DNA from: Pseudomonadota bacterium
Lineage (GTDB): Bacteria > Pseudomonadota > Alphaproteobacteria > Rhizobiales > Xanthobacteraceae
DNA: 17,642 nt
Assembly: GCA_023390955.1 (NCBI GenBank)
Contig: JAEWBW010000360.1
Location: 1 to 17,642 of the forward strand
Direction: 5' to 3'
Both the position numbers and the translations under genes were made by a program. Shown one piece after another: positions 8,209 to 16,359 of this stretch (position 1 is its first letter; every line of letters starts with the position of its first letter). The notes under the pieces were generated by a model. It saw only the letters and a list, made by a program, of their open reading frames with translations. It was not told where the DNA came from and searched no databases.

Positions 8209-9728
8209 CTAGTCCCGCCGTGGACTGAACTTCCAGGTGAGGGCGACGAGACCTGCGGTGATCAGTCCGCTGATGAGTCCGGCGATCGGGAGCGCCAGCA
8301 GCAGGGCAGCGGTGGCGGCCCAGCCGATCGAGGAAAAGGCCTCGGCGAAGGTCGCCAGCCGCGATGAGGTCTGGCGGCGGCGGAACTGGGTGCGTTTGGC
8401 CTGGACCCGGAACCAGAGCTGGATCGCGGTGGCGGAGGCCGCGCCGAGGGCGATCGTGCCGGCGGTGACCGCCGCCTGGAGCGGCGACAGGAAGGCAAGG
8501 GCTGCGACCAGCGGCGCGAAGATCACGCCGATCGCGATCAGCACGACCTCGATCTTGGCGCGAATCATGCGCGAGGCCGACAGCGGCGCGGTGGCGACGA
8601 GATCGGCGGCATCCTCGCCCGAGATCGTCAGCCAGGCGAGGCCGCCGGCGAGCTGTCCGGCCGCCATTACGATGACGGGCGTGATCAGCATCAGCGCCGC
8701 CGAGCTTTCCGAGAAGCTGCGCCAGAGCAGCAGCGCGGGCGGCACCAGATAGAGCAGCTGCATCAGCGTCTGCGAGATCAGCCAGGGATCGCGCCACAGC
8801 AGCACGAACTCCTTGCGTCGCAGCGCCTGGGATCGCGAGCCGTTGCGGAACGGCTGCTCGCGCGCGGGCCGTCGTGCGCTGGTGCCGTAGGCCGCCGCAT
8901 CGATCGCGGTGTCGGCGAACCGGTTCGAGAACAGCGCCATCACGCTGCCGAGCATCAGGAGGCCGAGTGCGAGCAGCAGCAACAGCGCTTCGCTGTCGCC
9001 CATCGTCGCCCGCGCCGGCCACCAGACGATGCTGTCGGCATCCGGCGCGTAGGCAGCGACGCTGTCCGATGTCAGGACCGCAAAGCGCGACAGCGTGCCG
9101 TAGGACATGATCGCCGCGACCTGGAGCGCGATGACGAAACCCGCGCCGATGACCGCCGCGAGGATCTGCGCGATGAAGCGTGTCCGCTTCGGGCCGATCA
9201 GCCTGAACAGCAGGATGGTGATGGCGATCGCGATCGCGGAGGCCGACAGGCCCATGGCGATAACCACGCCGAACGCCATCAGCCATCGCGCGCCGCCGCC
9301 GAACACGAGCACGTCGATCAGCGGCGTCGAGAACAGCAGCGCCATGGTCGTGATCGCGAGCGCGATCGCGGCTATCCGCACCGAGAACAGGTTGGTCAGT
9401 GTCGCCGGCGACGACATGATGAGATCGAGATCGGCGCGGGCGTAGAACACCCGCGTCACGGATTCGATCGCCTGCGAGAGCATCAGGGCCCAAGCGAGCG
9501 CGATCGTCGCCGACATCACGATGAGCGACGATTTGTCGAGCGGCAGTTGCAGATCGGCGAAGCGACCGATCACTGCCCAGGCCGGTAGATGCAGCAGCGC
9601 TGCGAACACGATCAGGCCGATCACGGTGGCGCGTTTGCGCTTGCGCTGGCCGGTCATCATCGCGAGCCATTCGCGCCAGGCGAGCCGGAGCTCGTGGCGT
9701 GCAAACCAGGAGATGGCGGTTGCCGAGC

Positions 9729-9732
<4 letters not shown>
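8209..9732 (-). CDS. ABC-2-type exporter permease subunit
   Basis: A 507-residue integral membrane protein with about 12 hydrophobic segments arranged as two halves. It has a basic cytoplasmic N-terminus (RHELRLAWREW, GQRKRKR) before the first segment at about 36-58, and a central hydrophilic linker near residues 290-325 (ARRPAREQPFRNGSRS). A repeated pattern RRKEFVLLWRDPWL starts the second half, mirroring the N-terminal RHELRLAWREW. This fits a fused, two-half ABC-2 permease. Its ATG overlaps the stop of the ATPase gene by 4 bp (ATGA at 9729-9732), so the two are translationally coupled and form one exporter. The cargo is unknown. I could not match it to a named exporter. The MBL-fold gene follows 92 bp downstream. 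Confidence 0.87.
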
Positions 9733-10475
<743 letters not shown>

Positions 10476-10738
10476 GCTGGCGACACCGTCCGGTTTTGCA
10501 TTGCCGCCGACCATGACCCGAACATGTTTCGGCGCAGTGAATCGCACCACGGCAAATTTCCGTCATCCGGGCCGGGCCGCGCGGGTCACGCTTTGTTGAC
10601 AGCGCTTCGCGGTTGAGGCTGAATTGGAATCGGGCAAATGGCGCTGACGCGGCGGCTAAAGATCGCGTAGCGACTGGACACAAGATATGATGAAGCGGCC
10701 AGCAAGAGCCGCTCTTTGTATCGGGAGGATGCGCGGCA
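10476..10738. promoter_or_regulatory. Divergent promoter region between exporter and liv operons
   Basis: In this 263-bp gap the best candidate for the liv operon is TTGACA (10596-10601), a consensus -35, with CTGAAT (10619-10624) 17 nt later, a weak -10. A second -10-like TATGAT (10686-10691) has no matching -35. AGCGGC (10694-10699) and GCCGCT (10708-10713) form a short hairpin in the presumed leader. The livH ribosome binding site GGGAGGA is at about 10723-10729. No good minus-strand promoter for the exporter genes stands out. Confidence 0.4.
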
Positions 10739-11614
10739 ATGCTGGACTTCGTTCAGCAGCTCGTCAGTGGCATTGCGCTAGGCTGCGTTTACGGCCTGAT
10801 CGCGCTTGGCTTCGTGCTCGTCTACAAGGCAACCGAGGTCGTCAATTTCGCCCAGGGCGATCTGATGATGCTGGGCGGCTTCTTCGCGTTCACCTTCATC
10901 GGCATGATGGGCCTGAACTACTGGCTCGGCTTTGCGGGTGCGGTTGCCGCGATGGCCGCGTTCGGGATGGTGGCCGAGCGCGTGGTGGTGCGGCCGATCC
11001 TCGGCTATCCGCAATTCTCCATCATCATGGCCACCATCGGGCTCGGATATTTCCTGCGCTCCGTCGCCGGCATGATCTGGGGCACCGACGATTTGAAGAT
11101 CGAGACGCCGTTCAGCCAGGGCGTGCTCCGCATCGGCTCGCTGGTGCTTGCGCATGACAAGCTCTCGGTGATCGCGGCGACAATCATCCTGTGCACGCTG
11201 CTCTATCTCTTCTTCAACAAGACCGCGCTCGGCACCGCGATGCGCGCCAGCTCCGAGAACATGCTGGCGGCCTATTACATGGGCATCCCGGTCAAGCGCG
11301 TGGTGTCGATCGTCTGGGCGATCAGCGCGGCGGTGGCGACCTGCGCCGGCGTGTTGCTGGCGCCGATCACATTCATTCACTCGAATGTCGGCCTGGTGCT
11401 CGGTCTCAAGGCCTTTCCCGCTGCCGTGCTGGGCGGCTTCGGATCGATTCCCGGCGCCGTGGTCGGCGGCGTCCTGATCGGCGTGATCGAGAGCATGGCC
11501 GGCTTCTACCTGCCTGAAGGGTGGAAGGACGTCGCACCGTATCTCGTGCTGCTTGCGGTGCTGCTGCTCAAGCCCGAAGGCCTGTTCGGCCTTCACGTCC
11601 GCAAGAAGGTCTGA
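10739..11614 (+). CDS. livH: Branched-chain amino acid-type (HAAT) ABC transporter permease LivH
   Basis: A 291-residue inner-membrane protein with about eight hydrophobic segments. It begins MLDFVQQLVSGIALGCVYGL, a standard LivH N-terminus, followed by IALGFVLVYKATEVVNFAQG, the segment shared by nearly all LivH proteins. Near the C-terminus, PAAVLGGFGSIPGAVVGGVL (about residues 226-245) is the conserved cytoplasmic coupling region. The start follows GGGAGGA with a roughly 9-nt spacer; an out-of-frame ATG at 10729 lies between. It forms the channel with LivM, whose gene begins 5 bp after the livH stop. The name reflects family; the substrate need not be leucine, isoleucine or valine, given the acyl-CoA ligase in the same cluster. 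Confidence 0.95.
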   Translation: MLDFVQQLVSGIALGCVYGLIALGFVLVYKATEVVNFAQGDLMMLGGFFAFTFIGMMGLNYWLGFAGAVAAMAAFGMVAERVVVRPILGYPQFSIIMATIGLGYFLRSVAGMIWGTDDLKIETPFSQGVLRIGSLVLAHDKLSVIAATIILCTLLYLFFNKTALGTAMRASSENMLAAYYMGIPVKRVVSIVWAISAAVATCAGVLLAPITFIHSNVGLVLGLKAFPAAVLGGFGSIPGAVVGGVLIGVIESMAGFYLPEGWKDVAPYLVLLAVLLLKPEGLFGLHVRKKV

Positions 11615-11619
11615 ACGCC

Positions 11620-12771
11620 ATGCGGTTCCTGTTCAAGACCGACTACGAGGACGACATCAAGCTGTTCCCGCATTCGGGCTATCTGGTCTCCTACGGCCTG
11701 CTGCTCGCGATGCTGCTGATCGCGCCGTATCTGCTCTCCAGCTATCTGATGAGCCAGCTCGTCTTCGTCTGCATCTACGCCACCGTCGGCGTGGCGCTGA
11801 TGATCCTCACAGGCTTCACGGGCCAGGCTTCGCTTGGCCACGCTGCGTTCCTTGCGATCGGCGCCTACACAGCGGCCTATCTGCAGAAATACAACGTGCC
11901 GTTCCCGGTCTATTTCCTCGCCGCGGGCGTTCTCACGGGGCTGATCGGTGCGATGGTCGGCTTTCCGGCGTTACGCCTGACCGGCATCTACCTCGTGATC
12001 GCCACCATCTCCTTTGCCTTGATCGTCGAGGAGATCCTGGCGCGATGGGAGAGCGTCACCCACGGCAACGAGGGCATGCGGGTCAAGACGCTGTCGCTGC
12101 TCGGCGTTCCGGTGCCGCGCGACAGCCCCACTTTCTATTATTTGTGCCTGGCCGTGCTGGTGCTGACCATCGTCGGCACGCTGAATCTGCTGCGTTCGCC
12201 GACCGGCCGCGCCTTCGTCGCGATCCGCGACAGCGAGACGGCGGCGCGCAGCATGGGCGTCAACGTCGCGCTCTACAAGGTGAAGTCCTTTGCGATCTCG
12301 GCGGCGATCACCGGCTTTGCCGGGGTCTTGTTCGCGCACAAGCTCTCCTTCATCTCGCCGGAGATGTTCACGCTGCAGCTCTCGATCGAGTTCATCATCG
12401 TGATCCTGATCGGCGGCACCTTCAGCCTGCATGGCGCGGTGCTGGGCGCGATCTTCATCGTGATGATCGATCCGTTCCTGACCTATCTGAAGGACGACAT
12501 GCCCGGCATCATCGCCGGAATTGCCGCCGCGTTCGGGGCGGGCAAGGAGCGGGCCGCAAACATCCAGTCGACGGTGGCGGCATTCGCCTCGCTCAATGGC
12601 CTCAAGGGCGCGATCTACGGCATCATCATCATGCTGTTCGTGGCGTTCGAGCCGCTCGGCATCTATGGCCGCTGGCTGAAGATCAAGCTCTTCTTCCAGC
12701 TGTTCCCGCTCTACAAGCGCGCCACCTTCAAGCGGCAGAAGAGCTACGTGAAGTCGGAGCGGAACCGATGA
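11620..12771 (+). CDS. livM: HAAT-type ABC transporter permease LivM, with insertion and basic C-terminal tail
   Basis: A 383-residue membrane protein, clearly longer than typical LivM. The core is recognisable from LMILTGFTGQASLGHAAFLA (about residues 64-83), through LRLTGIYLVIATISFALIVE and GRAFVAIRDSETAARSMGVN, to the coupling segment. There are two additions: an insertion of about 37 residues at K291-G327 (KDDMPGIIAGIAAAFG and onward), and a C-terminal tail of about 35 residues (349-383) with eleven lysines or arginines and one acidic residue. The start ATG 11620 follows AAGAAGG and lies 5 bp after the livH stop. An in-frame upstream start at 11521 inside livH was rejected. Its stop overlaps the livG start by 4 bp, so the two are coupled. 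Confidence 0.94.
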   Translation: MRFLFKTDYEDDIKLFPHSGYLVSYGLLLAMLLIAPYLLSSYLMSQLVFVCIYATVGVALMILTGFTGQASLGHAAFLAIGAYTAAYLQKYNVPFPVYFLAAGVLTGLIGAMVGFPALRLTGIYLVIATISFALIVEEILARWESVTHGNEGMRVKTLSLLGVPVPRDSPTFYYLCLAVLVLTIVGTLNLLRSPTGRAFVAIRDSETAARSMGVNVALYKVKSFAISAAITGFAGVLFAHKLSFISPEMFTLQLSIEFIIVILIGGTFSLHGAVLGAIFIVMIDPFLTYLKDDMPGIIAGIAAAFGAGKERAANIQSTVAAFASLNGLKGAIYGIIIMLFVAFEPLGIYGRWLKIKLFFQLFPLYKRATFKRQKSYVKSERNR

Positions 12772-13526
12772 GCTATTTCCGGGCCGAGAACCTGTCGCTG
12801 CATTTCGGTGGCCTCAAGGCCGTCGATGCGGTCTCGTTCGCGGTGGAGAAGGGCGAGATCCTCTCGATCATCGGGCCGAACGGTGCCGGCAAGAGCTCGA
12901 TCTTCAACCTGATCTCGCGGATCTACCGGCCGACCTCGGGGCGCATCTTCTTCGAGGACCAGGACATCACGGAGGAGCCGGCCTACGACATCGCCAAGCT
13001 CGGCATCGCCCGCACCTTCCAGAACATCGAGCTGTTCGAGAATGCGAGCGTGCTCTCCAACCTCCTGGTCGGGCGCCACCGTCATTCGACCACGCAGCTG
13101 TGGCAGGAGTTGCTGTTCCTGCCGACTGTCCGCGCCAATGAGAAGGTGCATCGCCGCAGGGTGGAGCAGGTCATCGAGTTCCTCGATCTCGAGCCCTATC
13201 GCGACAAGCTGATCTCGGGTCTTCCCTACGGCGTGCGCAAGGTGATCGAGCTCGCCCGCGCGCTGTGCTCGGAGCCGAAGCTGATCCTGCTCGACGAGCC
13301 GTCGTCGGGGCTGAACGTGGAGGAGACCGACGATATGTCGTTCTGGATCCGCGACATGAAGAGCGAGCTCGGCATCACCGTGCTGATGGTCGAGCACGAC
13401 ATGTCGCTGGTCAATCGTGTCTCCGACCGCGTCATCGCGCTGAACTACGGCCGGGTGCTGGCGATGGGATCGCCCGCCGATGTGCAGCAGCATCCCGACG
13501 TCGTCGCGGCCTATCTCGGAGCCTGA
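12768..13526 (+). CDS. livG: HAAT-type ABC transporter ATP-binding protein LivG
   Basis: A 252-residue ATPase with MSYFRAENLSLHFGGLKAV, a typical LivG start (the FGG motif). Walker A is GPNGAGKS (36-43, K42), Walker B is LILLDEPSSGLN (D176, E177) and the switch histidine is H210 in MVEHDM. The signature region is LPYGVRKVIELARAL (from L152), where the common glutamine after glycine is valine. The C-terminal part, PDVVAAYLGA, is the standard LivG ending, so this subunit lacks the tail seen on LivF. It starts within the livM stop (ATGA) and is followed by livF after 3 bp. With LivF it powers import of the substrate delivered by the periplasmic binding protein. Confidence 0.95.
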   Translation: MSYFRAENLSLHFGGLKAVDAVSFAVEKGEILSIIGPNGAGKSSIFNLISRIYRPTSGRIFFEDQDITEEPAYDIAKLGIARTFQNIELFENASVLSNLLVGRHRHSTTQLWQELLFLPTVRANEKVHRRRVEQVIEFLDLEPYRDKLISGLPYGVRKVIELARALCSEPKLILLDEPSSGLNVEETDDMSFWIRDMKSELGITVLMVEHDMSLVNRVSDRVIALNYGRVLAMGSPADVQQHPDVVAAYLGA

Positions 13527-13529
13527 TGC

Positions 13530-14318
13530 ATGGACGCCGCCGTGACACCGGACATCATTCTGAAGCTCTCCAACATCGAGAGCTATTACGGGCCGATCAT
13601 GGCGATCCGCGGCATCTCGATCGAGGTGCCGCGCGGCCGCATTGTCACGCTGCTGGGCGCAAACGGCGCCGGCAAGACCACGGTGCTGAAGACCATCTCC
13701 GGCATTCTCGATCCGCAGAAGGGCGCGATCGAGTTCATGGGCAAGCCGATCACGCGCATGGAGGCCGACAAGATCGTGCGGCTCGGCGTCAGCCATGTGC
13801 CTGAGGGACGCGAGGTGTTTCCGTTCCTGTCGGTTCGCGAGAACCTGATGATGGGCGCCTATCCGCGCAGCGATCGCGACGGCGTCGCCGATGACCTTGA
13901 GCGGGTCTACGGCTATTTCCCGCGGCTCAAGGAACGCATCGACCAGCCGGCCGGACAGCTCTCCGGCGGCGAGCAGCAGATGCTCGCGATCGGCCGTGCG
14001 CTGATGAACCGGCCGACCCTGCTGCTGCTTGACGAGCCCTCGCTCGGCCTGTCGCCGATCCTGGTGAAGGAGATCTTCACGATCATCCGTCGCGTCAACG
14101 AGGAGCAGGGCATGTCGATCCTGCTGGTCGAGCAGAACGCCAAGGTGGCGCTGGAGACGGCGCATTACGGTTATGTGCTGGAGATCGGCCGCGTCGTGAT
14201 GAACGACAGCTGCGACCGTTTGGTGAATTCCAAGGACATCCAGGAATTCTATCTTGGCGCCAAGGAAGCCGGCGCGCGCGGCGAGCGGCGCTGGAAAAAG
14301 AAGAAGACGTGGCGATAA
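13530..14318 (+). CDS. livF: HAAT-type ABC transporter ATP-binding protein LivF with basic C-terminal tail
   Basis: A 262-residue ATPase. Walker A is GANGAGKTT (43-51, K49), the signature is LSGGEQQML (144-152), and Walker B is LLLLDEPSLGLSP (D168, E169). SHVPEGREVFPFLSVRENL is the characteristic LivF segment. After the normal family ending (EFYLG), about 19 extra residues follow, KEAGARGERRWKKKKTWR at the end, with nine basic residues. The start at 13530 follows GGAG of the livG 3' end at suitable spacing, 3 bp after the livG stop. The 98-bp gap to the acyl-CoA ligase contains a small hairpin. Confidence 0.95.
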   Translation: MDAAVTPDIILKLSNIESYYGPIMAIRGISIEVPRGRIVTLLGANGAGKTTVLKTISGILDPQKGAIEFMGKPITRMEADKIVRLGVSHVPEGREVFPFLSVRENLMMGAYPRSDRDGVADDLERVYGYFPRLKERIDQPAGQLSGGEQQMLAIGRALMNRPTLLLLDEPSLGLSPILVKEIFTIIRRVNEEQGMSILLVEQNAKVALETAHYGYVLEIGRVVMNDSCDRLVNSKDIQEFYLGAKEAGARGERRWKKKKTWR

Positions 14319-14339
14319 GAGGATTGATGCTGAAAGGCT

Positions 14340-14355
14340 GATGGGGCCACCCATC
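14340..14355 (+). promoter_or_regulatory. Intercistronic stem-loop between livF and the ligase gene
   Basis: GATGGG (14340-14345) and CCCATC (14350-14355) make a perfect 6-bp stem with a GCCA loop, 21 bp after the livF stop. No T-tract follows, so it is not an intrinsic terminator. It is followed by a purine-rich run (about 14371-14412) that ends in the strong AAGGAGGAA ribosome binding site of the ligase gene. It could be an mRNA-processing or stability element; this is inference. Confidence 0.4.
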
Positions 14356-14416
14356 CAAGACATAGACCTCCGGCAAGGCAGGCAAAGGAAAGGGAAGCGG
14401 CAAGGAGGAAACGACC

Positions 14417-16255
14417 ATGGCCGAGCTGGCGGTGCTGACGGTCGCGGACACGATCGCGAAGAGCTTTTTGCGCGCGGCTGAGGAGCGTGGCGACAGGCCT
14501 GCGATTCGCGAGAAGCGGTTCGGCATCTGGCAGCCGACCAGCTGGCGCGAATGGCTCGGCATTTCGAAGGAGATCGCCTACGCGCTCAACGCATCCGGCT
14601 TCGCGCCTGGCGACGTCGCCTCGATCGTCGCGAATGCCGTGCCCGAATGGGTCTATGCCGACATGGGCATTCTGTGTGCCGGCGGTGTCTCCTCTGGGAT
14701 CTACCCGACGGACTCGTCGGCCCAGCTGGAGTATCTGGTCAACGACTCCGCAACCAAGGTGATCTTCGCCGAGGACGAGGAGCAGCTCGACAAGGTCCTG
14801 GCCTGCCGAGCCCGCTGCCCGACCCTGCAGAAGATCGTCGTGTTCGACATGGAAGGCCTCGGTGGCTTTGTCGACGACATGGTGATGTCGCTCGACGAGT
14901 TCCGCGCGCTCGGCCGCAATCACATGGTCGATCGCGAGACGCTCTGGCAGGAGATGATCGACGGCCGCGGCGCCGGCGATCTCGCCGTGCTCGTCTACAC
15001 CTCGGGCACGACCGGCCCACCCAAGGGCGCGATGCACGCCAATCGCAGCGTGACCCACCAGATGCGCCACGCCAACGACTTCATTCCCGCGCGCGCCGAC
15101 GACCAGCGCCTGGTCTTCCTGCCGCTCTGCCACGTCGCCGAGCGGATCGGCGGCTACTACATTTCGGTCGCGCTCGGTTCGGTGATGAACTTTGCCGAGA
15201 GCCCGGAGACGGTGCCGGATAATCTGCGCGAGGTGCAGCCGACCGTCTTCCTGGCGGTCCCCCGTATCTGGGAGAAATTCTATTCCGCCGTCACCATCGC
15301 GCTGAAGGATGCGACCCCGCTGCAGCAGTGGACCTATCGCCGCGCCATCGATATCGGCTTTCGCGTGACCGAGGCCCGGATCGAGGGCAGGCCGCCGTCG
15401 CTCGCCCTGCAGATCGCCAACCGCCTCGCCTACTGGCTGGTGTTCCGCAATGTCCGCCGCATGATCGGGCTCGACCGCTGCCACACCGCGTTCACGGGCG
15501 CGGCGCCGATCGCACCCGATCTGATCCGGTGGTACCTCGCGCTCGGCATCGACATCTACGAGGTCTATGGCCAGACCGAGAATTGCGGGGTCGCGACCCT
15601 GATGCCGGTCGAACGGATCAAGCTCGGCTCAGTCGGCAAGGCCGTGCCCTGGGGCGAGGTCTCGCTGTCGCCCGACGGCGAGATCCTGATCCGGGGCGAC
15701 TTCCTGTTCATGGGCTATCTGAACCAGCCGGAGCGGACCGCGGAGACAATTGACTCGCGAGGCTGGCTGCACACCGGCGACGTCGGCACCATCGACAATG
15801 AGGGTTTTGTCCGGATCACCGACCGGATGAAGGACATCATCATCACCGCCGGCGGCAAGAACGTCACGCCGTCGGAGATCGAGAACCAGCTCAAATTCTC
15901 GCCCTATATCTCCGACGCCGTGGTGGTTGGCGACAAGCGGCCGTATCTCACCTGCCTCGTCATGATCGACCAGGAGAATGTCGAGAAGTTCGCGCAGGAC
16001 CAGGACATTCCCTTCACCAATTATGCCAGCCTGTGCCGGGCAACGGAGATCCAGGACCTGATCTGGCGCGAGATCGAGCAGGTCAACGTCAATCTCGCCC
16101 GCGTCGAGACCATCAAGCGATTCTACCTGATCGAGCGCCAACTCACGCCGGAAGACGAGGAGCTGACGCCGACCATGAAGCTGAAGCGCAATTTCGTGAA
16201 CAAGCGCTACGCCGGCGAGATCGACGCGATGTATCGCGAGCGCGCGGTGGCGTGA
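14417..16255 (+). CDS. AMP-forming acyl-CoA ligase (FadD15-like)
   Basis: A 612-residue ANL-superfamily enzyme expected to activate a carboxylic acid with ATP and CoA via an acyl-adenylate. The phosphate-binding loop is YTSGTTGPPKG (T195-G204 core). YGQTE is at 384-388, the adenosine-ribose aspartate is D455 in LHTGDVG, the hinge region is DRMKDIIITAGGKNVTPSEIE, and LTPTMKLKR carries the C-terminal catalytic lysine, probably K588. The length and LTPTMKLKRNFV ending fit the long-chain/bubblegum-like FadD15 group rather than short acetyl-CoA synthetases. The start follows AAGGAGGAAACGACC, an excellent ribosome binding site. There is no signal peptide. Its place between the liv permease/ATPase genes and the binding-protein gene suggests it activates the imported substrate. 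Chain length and aromatic versus aliphatic preference cannot be read from sequence. Confidence 0.93.
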   Translation: MAELAVLTVADTIAKSFLRAAEERGDRPAIREKRFGIWQPTSWREWLGISKEIAYALNASGFAPGDVASIVANAVPEWVYADMGILCAGGVSSGIYPTDSSAQLEYLVNDSATKVIFAEDEEQLDKVLACRARCPTLQKIVVFDMEGLGGFVDDMVMSLDEFRALGRNHMVDRETLWQEMIDGRGAGDLAVLVYTSGTTGPPKGAMHANRSVTHQMRHANDFIPARADDQRLVFLPLCHVAERIGGYYISVALGSVMNFAESPETVPDNLREVQPTVFLAVPRIWEKFYSAVTIALKDATPLQQWTYRRAIDIGFRVTEARIEGRPPSLALQIANRLAYWLVFRNVRRMIGLDRCHTAFTGAAPIAPDLIRWYLALGIDIYEVYGQTENCGVATLMPVERIKLGSVGKAVPWGEVSLSPDGEILIRGDFLFMGYLNQPERTAETIDSRGWLHTGDVGTIDNEGFVRITDRMKDIIITAGGKNVTPSEIENQLKFSPYISDAVVVGDKRPYLTCLVMIDQENVEKFAQDQDIPFTNYASLCRATEIQDLIWREIEQVNVNLARVETIKRFYLIERQLTPEDEELTPTMKLKRNFVNKRYAGEIDAMYRERAVA

Positions 16256-16256
16256 G

Positions 16257-16329
16257 GCGCACGGCCGGCAAGGCCGATGCGCAAGAGTGTCATGACGACA
16301 GCGAAGGGAGCCGTGGCCCCGCCCTTCGC
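16257..16329 (+). promoter_or_regulatory. Two stem-loops in the gap before the binding-protein gene
   Basis: The first is GCGCA (16257-16261) with TGCGC (16278-16282), enclosing GGCC (16263-16266) and GGCC (16272-16275) around a GGCAA loop; it begins right after the ligase stop. The second is GCGAAGGG (16301-16308) with CCCTTCGC (16322-16329), a perfect 8-bp stem with a 13-nt loop. Neither has a T-tract. They lie in a 104-bp gap upstream of the GAGGAGAGGAG ribosome binding site (about 16343-16353). Such hairpins often protect the mRNA of binding-protein genes; here this is inferred. Confidence 0.5.
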
Positions 16330-16359
16330 ATCAACATGGGCCGAGGAGAGGAGACGTCG

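Noticed and set aside
11553..12767. Upstream in-frame extension of livG (657-codon ORF) through livM
   Set aside because: The part before 12768 overlaps livM in another frame and has no conserved content. The ATG at 12768 gives a normal LivG N-terminus.
12744..14363. 539-codon minus-strand ORF opposite livG and livF
   Set aside because: Antisense to two ATPase genes with complete motifs; composition of a shadow frame.
14249..15484. 411-codon minus-strand ORF opposite the acyl-CoA ligase
   Set aside because: Antisense to a gene with every ANL motif in place; no recognisable domain.
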